Source: Amaranthus tricolor (taxonomy: Eukaryota > Streptophyta > Magnoliopsida > Caryophyllales > Amaranthaceae). Taken from it: DNA of 64,000 nucleotides. The notes below the pieces were generated by a model that was not told the DNA's origin, made no database searches, and worked only from the letters and a program-made list of their open reading frames with translations. A program made the position numbers and the translations under genes. How positions within the stretch are numbered: position 1 is the first letter of the stretch; every line of letters starts with the position of its first letter. Below are positions 1 to 12,493 of the stretch, one piece after another. The DNA is taken from positions 34,124,422 through 34,188,421 of the forward strand of contig NC_080048.1 in assembly GCF_026212465.1 (NCBI RefSeq). The letters are read 5' to 3'.

Positions 1-1473
1 AATGTGTTCGGGACTAGGCACACATGGTTCAAAGCCTATTTCCTAATCTTAGGTAATGTAAATCAGCCTAAGTTCTAAAGCTAAAATGGAAACTAATGTC
101 TCAATTTGCCAATAATGTCATATCCAACGTAGAACACAGCTTGTAAAATTGTAGTCGTATTACTTTTACCAAATAAGTAATAGAGGCCGAAATCGAGCCT
201 GAAGTATAGTATGGACTTAGTCCGCACTAATATTAGAGTGGACCAACTTTTACACTCCACTCTACTCAACTCTTCCATTTCATTCCACTTCACTCTTACA
301 TTTCACTCCACTCTTCCATAGTTCCATGCTATTTCATTTCATTTATACTCTTACACTTCACTCCACTCTACTTTACTCTTACACTCTACTCTACTTTATT
401 CTTATGCTCTTACACTTCACTCCACTCTTATAAAATTATAAAAAAAATAAATAATAAAAAATTAAAAAATTAAAATCACATGACCATTGTTTTCAAAAAA
501 AAATTTTTCCAATCACTTTAAAGTTTGTAGTAAAAGATAACTTTTTCATACAAAAGAGGTAAAATTATATCACAATAAGGCTCACCATGATTGTAAAACT
601 TTAAAATAAATAATAATTTTGTAACATTACAAATCAATTTCAAATTTAGTTTCCTTGTGGTAAAATTAAAAACCGAACAACATAAAAATATAAGTTTTAC
701 ATTAATTACACCCTACAAAAACATCTTTATATATCATAATGGATAATTTTGTCTTACTAAAGAGGTAACATTAAATTTAAATACAGATCGCCTTCATTAT
801 AAACTCTAAAAAAATATTTTTGTACAATTACAAATCAATTTCAAAATTTGTTGTTAATATATGATAAAATTTTAAACCAAACACAACAAATACAAGTTAC
901 ATTATAAGAGAAGGATAATACTCATATAATATAGAGTAAAGAGTAAAGAAAGTAGATATAAGAGTGATAAAACTTAGTCCACACTATTCTAGTATGAACC
1001 AAGTCAACATAAGAATTTCTCTATAAGACTCATTTCTTTCATTTTGGCTAAAACTCGTAAAATACCAAAAATAGCAATAAACAAGGAACCCGAGAAAATT
1101 ACTAATGAGATCATAAATTATTATAAGATACAGAAAATCTTAATAGAAAATAAATACAAAAAATTATCATTGAAATTTATCCAAAATTACTACAATCTTC
1201 GGAACTCCGTGCTCTCGCGCATGGGCAGCGAGGGCACCTGTGTCCGCCCCTGACTTGAGCTGCTGTACATTTCAATTCTAGTATCCTGCAGATTTCAAAT
1301 TCCACGCTTTTAGTTTTAGCAAATGTAGATAATGTAGATGCAGGAAATTATAGAAAAATATGTACAGAATGTGATCAGAAATGAAGTACTCAAACAGAAA
1401 TGGCTATAATAAATAAAATACTGAAACATCATACCTGTGCATATAAAATTATCAGCTTAAAGAGCGTGCAGCC
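1..1473. other. AT-rich intergenic DNA downstream of the kleisin gene
   Basis: No convincing gene is visible. Positions about 240-430 form a pyrimidine-rich, tandem-like low-complexity tract built from CACTCCACTCT-type words. The phrase ACTTAGTCCRCACTA occurs near 208 and again near 980 in the same direction, which hints at a decayed repeat between them. The short open frames here look random. Confidence 0.5.
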
Positions 1474-4400
1474 TTAAATTTTGGCTGTCAACTTCAAAGT
1501 AATATCACCATAGGGCTCATCTTGTTTAACATCAATTCGTCCGGCACTTTTCAAAACCTGCCGTACGTAAAAACCATCGACAAAGCAATAGATCAGTACT
1601 AACTCGGTAGGTTTGAGGCGAACCTTGAAAAAACATTGCGTAAATTTACCAAAGTTTCATAGAACATTCGTGCACATATCTTCCTTTGTCTTCCTTCCAA
1701 GATGGATTTCAAACTTAGCTCTTCGGATGGGTATTTGGATAGTGGGGAATGATTTTCCAGATACTGAGCCACGGCCCTGAAACCAGAAAACAGATTAGAT
1801 CTTGCAGTTGTTGAAAATACTTCACATGTGAGACAAGATCTCATATCGATAAAATAGTTGTTTGTGAACTTGCATATATATGGGTGGGCTAATCTTCCTA
1901 ATACCATATAGTTTTAGGAAACAATGAACCTCACCAAGTGTATGTGCAAGTCAATGCTCTTGACCCGTGGGTTTGTGAGCCCGAACCCACGGGTGTCCCA
2001 TGTCAACACGAGTAGGCCACGGTGAGATTATGTGACAAATTGTCACAGCCTAACAGTAGTGTCAAACCTTAGATTTTAGTAAGAAGATATGGTGGGTACC
2101 TTGTCCTTGCAGACATGGCATCTCCTGTACGAGCACCTTGAGAATCTGGTACATCGAGCTGATGTTATCAACAAGCTTATATTGTCTAACAAATATGAGG
2201 AAACACTAATTTAGGCGTACATGCAGCTTACCGGTGGGGCTTTCGTAATCTTGTTCCAAAAACGAGAGCTCCTGCAGTCGAATCGGCAGGCATCTCGGTA
2301 AATAATAGACCATTACACTAGATGTTTCACAATGCAAGAATGGAATGTCGAAAAACTTACATCAGCTATCATAGAATCTCTCAGTTCGGGAATGTCAGAT
2401 AAACCAGTGCCCATTTCTTCGTTCCTTTCCTCAGAATTAAAAATGGGTGTTTCCATATCGAATCCAGTAGAGCTGGTAAAAAGACCCTTCTCTGATTGAA
2501 GATCAGTGTTATCAAATCGAGGTTCTGAAACTGAACTTGGTGCTCTCATGGATGAAGGAGTCTCGGGAAATCCATGAGGCTGTGGAAAAGGTAACGGTGT
2601 GGAGGAAGGAAATGTTTCCATTATGGTTTGTCCAGGATCATCATGCACAGAACGGAGACGCTCAATCTCCAAATCATCGCCAGAAATATGACGCTGAGTT
2701 TCCCCACCAGCATCAGGATCATGTGCAGGAGATTCTGCAGCCCTGGAGTCTGGTTGAGTTGCTACCGTGGAAGCCAATTTGGGGTTTGAGATGATCAAGT
2801 CTTCGCTTAACAGATTTTGGAGATTTTCGCACGTTCCTGAAACAGAACAATTGTTATATTAGTCACATTGAAAGCTAGAGTAAAATCATCGATGTTAATT
2901 GACTTCGAAAATGAGAATCTACTTACCAGATAGTAGGGGCTTTGAGAAAATGTCTTCGTTCTTCTTCCGTTTAATTCTCCATTGTTCTAAAGCAGAGGAA
3001 GCCAGCCTCCTTCTTTTCTTCACTAAATCGGAACAATTATTGAGCGAATTTTTCAAAAACCTGCACGAAAGAACTTGTATGAGTCCATCTGACACTAACC
3101 AGATAAATAAGATAAATTAATGGAACAATCGAACATACTGGTTAGTCAAAACTAAAGTCTCATCAAAGTATATCTTTCGTTTTCTCCTTTGACGTTTAGG
3201 CTTAGGTTTCTCCGGAGAAGGAGAAGGCCTCAATAACAACTGAGTCAGTGAAACATTAACTGCGAGAAACAAAAGTGATTTTCAGTTTTTTAAGATTGAT
3301 GCACCTCTCGAGTCTCCATATAATGTACCACAAAGGAGAGTGCACTCACTCAAAGTATCAGAAACCTCACGAGCATCAGAAGTAGGAGGAGACGAAGGTC
3401 CTTCATGCTGCAGTGGTTGCTGATAATTAACTCCGGTTGATGCAGGTAATGAGTGTGGTGTATCGATTTCCATCTCAAGTGTGTATTTTGGAGGAGATAT
3501 GTTTAATTCAGGATCAACAGGGTCTTGATGTGGCCGTAATATTGGAGTAGACAAAAGGGCATCAAAGTCGCGATTATCACGCATGATTTCATGGGATGGA
3601 AATTCTTCATGTTGGATAACACCAGCAGTCTGCATATCAGGACTAAGAGGAATCGGAAATGCAGGAGGATTGCTGCGAGCAAGAGATGCACATAGATGTC
3701 AATTAATTGCATTATGAGAAAAAATATGCAAATTCCTGTCAGTAAGCAACATACTCTATCTGCATTGGATCACTCTCCCTTGGCTCAGAGTGAGACGAGT
3801 CTGGAATGATGTCCTACCAGAACAAAATTGAATCTTGTTAGTTTGTTTCTTTATGCGGGTAAATACGAATAAAATCAGGATAAAACAGCAACTGCAGGCT
3901 TCTTCCAGGTCTATAATTGTGATATGCTCACAAAACATCTTTGAGATACAATAGACAACAGCAGGACGGGGCGGGGCATTTTCTGTATTGTGAGTACTTA
4001 AGAAGGAGAAAATAGTTATCAATTGTTATAAACGTGGAGTTTCTCAGGACAGAAAAGTTAGACAAACAAAAATAGATACATTACATCATCAAATGTGATC
4101 CTGACATAAAGCTCAGTTTCAACGGGATTTGAATCTGCATAACAAGCAGAAAGCTGACATCAGTTCATAGGACAATAAATCTACAATGAAACAACAATGC
4201 CTAGGTCATATTTGGGGTTGGCTCAGTGTCACATGGTTCGCTATTCTTCCCATGAATTGCAAATCAAAAAAAGCAAATTATGGTCGGTTTTGGGCTATTT
4301 TTAGGCCATTTTGAACAAAAGTCAAATTTAAAAAGTGAATTAGCCGGCAAATTATGTAACATTGGGTCAGCTACATGAACCGACTTATGAGATTAACTTT

Positions 4401-7050
4401 TTGCATTTGTTCCTATCTAACGCAAAATTCATACTGACGAGTGACGACTAAAACCACTAACAACAAAAAATAGTGAAACCAACCTTGGAGTGTTATTTCC
4501 TCTATGTTCCTGATATGATTATCCTGTGATCTGTGGATGCAAATTCACAAACTAGTAGTTAGTTTCACAAATGAAAAAAATATGAAATATCATCGAATAT
4601 TATATTGATCAAAATATTCAAGTAACTATCATATATGCAATTTAGTAAAATCCGGGTATTTATCTAGTTTATTAAGAAAACAAAATAGCAGCAAGCTCAC
4701 CCATCAAAGCGAGAAATATCATCGTCTATTTCTATGGCATCAAGTGAATAAGTTTCCGGCAAAGTAATTGCATTAAATTGAGCTTGGTTAGCATTTTCAT
4801 TCAAATTGACATGGACAGTACAGAAGGCATTCCTCAAGCTAACCCGAAGACCCTCATAATCCTTATAAAGGTACTCAACTTTCTTCGAATAAATACGAAC
4901 AACACCCAACAAAAGATGTCCAGACATCCTTAGAGCAATTGGCACTTCTGGATAGATTATCCTCTCTGCGAAACAGTAATTGAACAATCAACATTGTTGT
5001 TAATCATGAATTTGATGGAAAAAAGGGAAAATTATGCACTTTATGAACATCAAATGTGGATTAAAACACCATAAATGAAAATTTAATATCAAAATCCTAG
5101 TATTCTTCATCCCCTTCTCTAAATAAATATATTGGAGTTTAAGTTTAACATTGTCAAAGAGTAGTGCCTACCAAATATTAACAAAAAAAGGTGCTAGTAT
5201 AGGCTAAGGAAAGGGAGACAACATGTGTAGCGTATAAATAGTAGAGGTTTCCTCTTTGGTGCAAGAGATGGGGAATAGAAAGAGTATAGATAGATGAATG
5301 TGCCCAGAAACTCAGTCAAGACACTAATCAAAGGGTGTTCGAATGAGCAGCCTATAGAAGCTTGAACAAGCACAATTCAAAAAACGAGGCAGAATGTTCA
5401 AGGCTCCACCTGCTCGAACAAGACGAGGGTGCAGACACTCGTTCAAGCAGCCCCTTGCAAGTTCCCTGAACTGTTCTACAGCATTCTTTCAATTTTTTAA
5501 TGATTTGTATCATGTTCTCTTACAGCCAATTTGGTAATCAGTACTAAAATATGGGAATGGTATTGGGAAAATTAGTGTAATTTTAGTAGAAATATCTCTT
5601 GACAAGCTTAATAGTCATTTTTATTCTCCTTTCACAATCTTATTTTCTTCACAAAATTCATTCCATTGCATTATCATTTGAACATTTGGTATTAGCTAGG
5701 TGGTAATGGAAAATTGTGAACAAAAAAACATTTTTAAGATCAAATTTTTATTACCATGGGAATGACATAATACATATTATGAAAATTTACACTACAAATC
5801 ATTCCTATTACTGTTAATTAGTACCGTTAATTAGTACTGTTAATCAAACGGGTCGTTAGTATATAAAGAGGTTCATACTGGGCCTAGTTTAGTACATTTT
5901 CTAACCCTTAAACTAAATACATAGCCTCAATAGATTCTTTCTCTTTCTAAGTGTAACCTTCTATATGTTTATGATTTGAACGTTATGTCTCCAAGCATTC
6001 TCACTATAATCAATCAAAACAATTAGCCACCAAGAAGGACGTAGCTCAAGTTAGTTGCTAGTTTCAATATACATCGAGAAACATCATACTATCATTCTTT
6101 AGGTGTTCTTGCTTACAAAGTTGTTCTTGTGTGGGACAACCAAATATCACTTCAAAAACAAAGGAAAATTGGGAATTTGAAGTATGAAAATCCCATCCAT
6201 TTTTTGATTTTAAAATTGCCATTTAACAATTTCAAATTTCAAAGAATGTTTTTAACAAAGGTGAAATGATGAAATCTTGAAACAAACATGGATTTCTAAG
6301 AGTTAACACTTTTAATAATTATATGTTTACACAAAGAACACACAATATGAACTTCGAAGTTGGAACTTTGAATGTGAACAGTCAAATATTATGAATAAAG
6401 GAAGTCTTAGGTACAAAATCATGAAATTAAATTAGCCCTTAGAAAATAAGGGTTGCTTAACAACTCCCAAAATACAATTAGGAATTCTTGGACCAAAAAC
6501 AACCCAAAATAGCCGTCTAAAAACTCCCATTAAATCACTTATTAGCCAAATATCATAAAGAACAGGGAAAATTTAAAATACATTGTTGGGGTTTTTACAA
6601 TTTAATCATTTCTTCACTTGTTACTTTAAACACATAAAAAAAGGACAATCACTTCATCAAAGATTTCAACTTGGAAAATCTGAAAATTAATACATTTCAA
6701 TTCATAATGAGAGCAATCTCATTCATAGTCATTTTAATCATGAAAGAAAAGATCTTTAATTGATATATCAAAAAAGTATTTCAATCATGAGTCATGATTA
6801 ATATTTGTAGTTTTCCATCCATAATATAAAAAAGTATGTCCCTGATTAATACATTCTAAAATGAAATTAAAAAAATCAAGACTTCAATCAAAATCAAAAT
6901 TAATAAAGAAAAAGAGGGAAACTAACCGACGGTGGAGGGAATATCAGTAGAAGCATAATGAGATTTTTTGAGTTTATGTTGAAGATGAGCAGCGCACCAG
7001 ACAGTACCAAGAGGCCCTTTCCGAGCCAAAAACGTATGGGAGTAAAACAT
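1474..7050 (-). CDS. SYN3: Alpha-kleisin cohesin subunit, RAD21/SCC1 family (SYN3-like)
   Basis: Encodes the kleisin that bridges SMC1 and SMC3 in the cohesin ring and so holds sister chromatids together. Exons read on the minus strand: 7050-6927, 4965-4701, 4530-4484, 4134-4085, 3813-3755, 3672-3305, 3259-3139, 3060-2927, 2836-2361, 2271-2232, 2158-2100, 1776-1650, 1557-1474, about 650 aa. Exon 1 starts MFYSHTFLARKGPLGTVWCA, the family N-terminus. Exon 2 continues the Rad21/Rec8 N-domain (HLLLGVVRIYSKKVEYLY). The middle is acidic and Ser/Pro-rich with a basic patch (KRQRRKRK, exon 7). Exons 12-13 hold the C-terminal winged-helix domain (RAVAQYLENHS, KICARMFYETL, then VLKSAGRIDVKQDEPYGDI). 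Domain order and length best match Arabidopsis SYN3 (about 690 aa); SYN4 is longer. Splice phases agree except exon 10 to 11, where the obvious sites leave one extra base (see findings). SYN3 is a nuclear protein important in gametogenesis; that role is family knowledge. Confidence 0.9.
1809..2052 (+). mobile_element. Dispersed ~245-bp repeat, copy 1, in a kleisin intron
   Basis: Begins TGTTGAAAATACTTCACATG and ends near the TTGTCACAGCC motif. A second copy lies at 22370-22616 in the same orientation, clearly alignable along its whole length with scattered substitutions. The 5' TG, the short length and the GAGACAAGATC..GATAAAATAG block suggest a TRIM-type solo LTR, but no clear target duplication was found. 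It sits in the intron between exons 11 and 12 of the SYN3-like gene. Confidence 0.6.
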
Positions 7051-7611
7051 TTTCTTCTACTTAATTCTTCTCAGTTCTCAGGCGGGTTTATTAGATTTAG
7101 GGTTTATAATTGGGAATTTGGAGAGGGACTGAGAAATTGAAAGATTCAGAAATGGAGGAAGGGGGATTATACAATAAGTATAAGGTGTTCGTAGTTTCGA
7201 GTAGTTTTTATTCATGGAAGGAGGGAAACCATGGGTCTTGAATTTTCGTTTCCCGCGCTCCCTTCTTGCTATTGGTGTTTTGACCAGAAAGAAAAAAAAG
7301 GGATAAATTGGTTCAAAGCCTAATAATAGAGTCTACAGATACACAAATTCTTGCCAGAGAGGGTCTCCCAGATACCACTCTAATTAAGTCGGCTCATTAT
7401 ATATTTTTTAAAATATTATAAGTTAGACATTAAGAATAATGTAAGTAGACATTTAAGATATCAAAAGTAGGTATTAAGAATACTGTAAGTAAGCATCAAG
7501 GATAATGCAAGTTAAGAATACGGTAAGTAGGTATTAATCTTTAATGGGTTGGACTTGAAATACGTCTCTCAAAGAGACGGTCTCTCAAGAGACTGCTACA
7601 GATAACCATAT
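7051..7611. other. 5' flank of the kleisin gene
   Basis: Upstream of the minus-strand start codon. About 7140-7270 is presumed 5' UTR and promoter. About 7560-7600 carries the AGACGGTCTCTCAAGAGACT word, a repetitive inverted motif that recurs near 20430, 52040 and 55520 in variant form. No gene seen. Confidence 0.4.
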
Positions 7612-7935
7612 GGAAACTATCAATGGTACCCCTAAGGTTTCGTATTTTATCAATGGTACTCATAAGTTTATTCAACATCAATGGTATTCTCGTATTATTG
7701 AGCATCTTACAATTGTCACCTTTTCTAATTTTTTCCGCCCAAAACCGTTAACTTTTTTGTTTCTTTTTTTTTTGTGTTTTAAATTGAAAATTAAAAGAAA
7801 AAGAAAAAAAGTTAATGGTTTTGGACGATTTGGGATGAAAAAAAATTAGAAAAGGTTATGGTTGTTAGACGCTCAATAACACAAGGATACCATTGATAAA
7901 GTGCGGAAACTTAGGGGTACCATTGATAATTTCCC
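7612..7935. mobile_element. Foldback MITE with ~120-bp inverted halves
   Basis: The left half reads GGAAACTATCAATGGTACCC and onward. The right half, reverse-complemented, starts GGGAAATTATCAATGGTACC and follows the left half for more than 100 bp, including ATTGAGC..CT and CCAAAACC(G/A)TTAAC. The whole element could fold into a long hairpin around a T-rich loop near 7760. It encodes no protein. It is probably a non-autonomous Mutator- or Tc-type derivative; target duplications were not recognisable. Confidence 0.75.
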
Positions 7936-7944
7936 TAAATTTTT

Positions 7945-8345
7945 TATTCAAATTCCCAAAATAAGCTTCAGAAAAATTTAATTTCCAAAATGAGTGTCTT
8001 TGTGTCCGAGTATAAGGTCAGAGATTGTTCGCTATTATTAATAGTAAACAAAAAAAACTATTTTATTTGTTGTTAGTAACAACAAACCAAAAAAAAAGAC
8101 AAATAACAAAAAGATAATTACATGTTGATGGTGGTTGATACCTACAAACTAGCATTTGTTGATTGTTGCATTTCGTCAATGTTATGACATTGCCTTCCTT
8201 TATTCAATGTTAGTGAAGCGAACAAAGTAAATGTTTTTTCTTTTGTTCGCTAGTAGTAACAGCAAACAAACCCTAATCTTAAGCTCGGATACGAAGATAC
8301 ATATTTGAAATTAAAATTACCTTATTTTGAAAATATTTTGTAAAA
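7945..8345. mobile_element. Diverged foldback element with TTCGCT..TAACAGCAAAC palindromes
   Basis: The left end (CCCAAAATAAGCTTCAG..ATTTCCAAAATGAGTGTC..GTCCGAG) matches the reverse complement of the right end (CAAAATAAGGTAATTTTAATTTC..GTATCCGAGC) imperfectly. The inside carries several imperfect palindromes of the GCTGTTANTAACAGC type. Similar palindromes occur in the elements at 36438-44410 and 47971-48505, which suggests a shared Mutator-like family. Confidence 0.55.
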
Positions 8346-11300
8346 TTTATGTTTTTTTCAATTTTTCAACTCTATGTTGGTTAAATTGTTAATTGGTTAT
8401 GGATTGTCCCAACAAATAATTAGAATTGGTTTGAACCAATAATGAATCGAGTAGTTTTATATGGACTTAATTGACATTAAAATATTGGATCGGCTCAATG
8501 TAATCTTACTGTAATCTTAATTGACATTATAATTTTGAAATAACTAACTGTAACTTTAATTTGTCGCTAAAGCGACTAATTATAATATTAAAGTGATCAC
8601 TTATAGTTTAAAAGTGATCATGTCTAACCTCAAAATGATCACTTATAATTTTAAAGTAATAAATTAGAGATATGGGTTAATTATATGAGGGTGTCTCATT
8701 GTGAGAAGAGATGATCTAATATAAAATTTGCTGCACAATAAAATATCATGCACATTTTCAGTTTTATTATTGGATCTCATATTCTACTTAAATTATTAAA
8801 TTATATTTTATAAGTGAAAAGTGAATATTTTCCCAAAATATAATTTCTTTAAAACGTAATTTTCACTTTGCCATAACCAAAAACTTATTTCCCTTTATTG
8901 TTCACGTCAGCACATTAAACTCCTATGTCACATAGCAATTTATAAGTTTTTTTACCCGCTATAAGACATAACAGTTTATATATAAAAGAAAAAAGTATTT
9001 GAAAACTCATAAAATAAATTGTTATGTGACATAGCAATTTATGTTAAATAGCTGCTATTCGACATAGTGGTTTAGATTAAAATAGAATGTTATATCACAT
9101 ATACGTGGTAAGACATATTTAAAGGTTTAGCTCCCTAAATTAAATATAATACCCCATTAAAACCAAAATGGTATCAAGATAACGCCTCTTTTCATATGCT
9201 TAAAGTGTAACTTTTAACCAGCAGTCAGCTACAACTAAATCTACACAACAAACAAATTAATAGTTTACAGTTTAATATAATATACATAAACATAAAATCA
9301 AAGGCTGGGTGTCCTTGTTTTCTTGGACCAACACCGAAGGAACTTAAGCTAAATTCCTCTATAATAGAATCAAGTGATTGTGCTTGATGTCAATATATGT
9401 AGAATAAGCAAAGATAGAGCATATTGAGACTGTGGGCATGTATAAGGTGTGCATAATCTAGGTGAATAAGTACTTCTGTAAGGACAAGATGCGTGGGAAA
9501 CTATAGTGTGTTGTGGGACTATATGACCATGTCCATCTTGTTACAACGTATCTATCATTAGAGCATTCATGCTCTGTATCGCCTAGGCATACATCACGTT
9601 CCCCATCTCTGGTGGTATAAAAGCTCTCACATCTAACGTTGTCTGACCATGTGTCACGATGTCGCCTATAGTATATTAGTATGCGCTTGCATATAACAAA
9701 CAAACCTGAGACGACTGCAATTTTTTAAAAAACTACAAAAGAGTTTTATTTTCCATAATGACGACATCCACAAATACTAGCTAGTAAGAGATGTATGTGG
9801 TCGAATGCCGGGATTAGTGATGCGAAGCCTTGTAATGCATCGATACAATCTAATGTGTCGCGACCAGTGTTTACTCCGTGTATGGGTCGCACGCTTGTAG
9901 GTTATCAGTAGATGATATTGGTATTTTATGATGCACACAATAGACTCGACCTAAAATGCATATTCAACCCTAATAAAGTCTTCAATAAGTTTACAAAACA
10001 ATATATTCAAAAGTAAGAAGAGGACGATCATTATTAATTATAGTACCAATACAATAAAAAAAGTGTGGACCACTATATCGAACAATCTTAAAAGAAGATG
10101 TAAGTGTAATGATTGTACGCACCCTCTATTGAATATTACATTCCTTGGCTCGAGCACACTTGATCACATACTTTGAAGGGTTGGACTTTAGTACACAAAA
10201 GTTTCACATTTTAAGTTGAATTAAGAAGAAAACGCTTGGCCGATGACAAATTCATCCCCTATTGTCATTAATGTGCCAAAATTCTAGGTGATCGAAGCAT
10301 CAATCAAGCATTGTCAGCTTCATAAACACAAAGCCACTCCTCTTATGAAGGTGCACCTTCTCTTATAGCCAAATTAATGAGTACCCTTGCATAATCATAT
10401 TCCTTGGGATCTGAATCCAAATGGTCTTCTCATTCGACTAAGAAGGTAACCACATTTAAGTCTAAACTACCTAAGGCATATCATATAGTGTGTTGAAGTT
10501 TGTTATTATTGCAAGATATTGCGTCAGGTAAGTAATCTTAGCAATGTGCCTATTCACGTAATTTGGACTTATAAGCGTCAGATATTGCGTCAGGTAAGTG
10601 AATGAACTTATTCGCATGTTGGGACCTAAATTAACCTAGTTAATACTATTGAAACTATGCATCACATTACACCCTATAGAAAATCACATCAACATACCCT
10701 CCACATGAGTGCTAACTGCCAAAAATTTGTAACAAATAAACATTACAATAATCGGCTCATCATTTTCAATAGAAATAGCAAATATTTCCCAACTAACGGA
10801 TTTCTCATCACCAAATATAACTCGTGTACTATAATCACACTATGTACTAAACCTTACTTATGAACAACCTCGAACCTAGTGCTTTGATTATGGATAAATA
10901 TTGTTTTCATTCATCCTTTATAGATCACATTCAATTCACTTTGAAACATTTTACTAGCCTAATTAAGAAGAATAGGACATTGTGTAATATTCATTATGCA
11001 GTATTAAAAATAGAGTAAGAACTCCTTATTTCAAGCAAAATCAAGAACATTTTCTTTTGAGCATTTCACCGAAAAACTTAATGTGTATAACTAATAAAGC
11101 TTCCAAACTACACATTTAATAAAATAAATATTCTATCCAAATAGTGATTCATGCATAAAATATACACAACTAGTATGAACATAAAATCTGGCTCAAATTA
11201 CTAAAAAAGCAAGCAAAAATAGTAACCATTTAAATCAGTACAAATAAACATAAAATCTAGCTCAAATTATTATCAATATAAACCATTTCAAGTAGTACAA

Positions 11301-11848
11301 ATCGATTTCAATTAGTAAAAATCAATTTAAATTAGTTTTAATTGGTAAAAATCAGTTTTAATCAGTAGTGTTGGAGATTAAAATCCCACATGTTCGAAAT
11401 ATCTGAAATACCCTTGGTCAATGGGTCAAGGGTCAAAAGTACAAGTCAATATTGACCCATAAAGTCAATGCTATAACAATTAAGGTCATATGCTTATCAG
11501 GAATCACACAATAGTTTCCTAATTTTCCTTCAATTGAAGACACTTTCATGGGTAATCACCCATTACTTTAGATAACCGCTGCCACTACGTCACTTCCTGG
11601 ACCACATTCTCCATAAAGTAGCACTACAGAAATAACTGACTAGAAGTTGATTCAATTTTAAGCTGTAAAACTATAAAAATTAGATAAACTGAACAAGCCC
11701 TAAGTCAATACTAAACTTACTCTAACTTGAGATTGTTTCTCAATAACCAATATTCCTTCTGTTCCTTTAAATTTCTACCTTAAAATTCAAATATATAGGA
11801 GTTTTTAAAGTCAAGTGAAGTGATAATTCAAAGGAATATAGAGTTATA
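8346..11848. other. AT-rich intergenic DNA without a recognisable gene
   Basis: Both strands were read and no supported gene was found. 9300-10600 is less AT-rich, with a short minus frame at 9458-9703 (81 codons, Cys/Arg-rich) that resembles no family I recognise; it may be a transposase relic. The phrase GATATTGCGTCAGGTAAGT occurs twice, near 10514 and 10574. Confidence 0.4.
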
Positions 11849-12214
11849 CTCTCTTCGTTCTTTTTTAATCTTCCACATTACTATAACGGGTAGTTTCAAA
11901 AGTTCTTCCACTTTAGAATACTTTCTATTTTTAGAAAGTTTTTATCCCACTTTTACCTCTTAAAACCCCCTTTTTCTTTTAATGTACCCCTTTTCTTTTA
12001 TTTATAATTATTTTCTCTCTCATACTTTCAATACAATCATTACTTCACACTACTATTTAATTAAAATAATACCTACTACAACCTCATACTTCCAATACAA
12101 TCATTACTTCACACTACTATTTAATTCAAATAATACCCACTACAACCCAAAGATTCTATGTTTTTTAATATGCGTGAAAAACACAAAGTGAAATATAAAA
12201 AAGAACGAAAAGAG
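11849..12214. mobile_element. Stowaway-like MITE with internal 64-bp tandem duplication
   Basis: Flanked by TA on both sides (11847-11848 and 12215-12216). The ends are inverted: CTCTCTTCGTTCTTTTTT on the left, and the reverse complement of the right end is CTCTTTTCGTTCTTTTTT. That is the Tc1/mariner-type Stowaway signature. Positions 12021-12084 and 12085-12148 are a near-perfect direct duplication. It lies about 280 bp upstream of the first B3 gene. Confidence 0.75.
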
Positions 12215-12493
12215 TAATAATTTTGTTTTGAAATGAAATAATAAATTAATAATGCAGTTATGGGCAAATAAGAAAGAAAACGGCCAACTAAACCCTATAA
12301 AGCTCTAATCAATAAAAAAATAACTGAAAAGGGAAAGGACGATTCAAATTCAAAAAGTTGAGAAGTGCGCTCAAAACGACAGAGTACAGACCAGTCTCTG
12401 GAGTTTTTCTCACAAATTGAGCACACTCTCAACAATCACAGTGAAGAACCCTAACCATAATCAAACGAGTAATCTATCCTCTTTTCTACAAAA

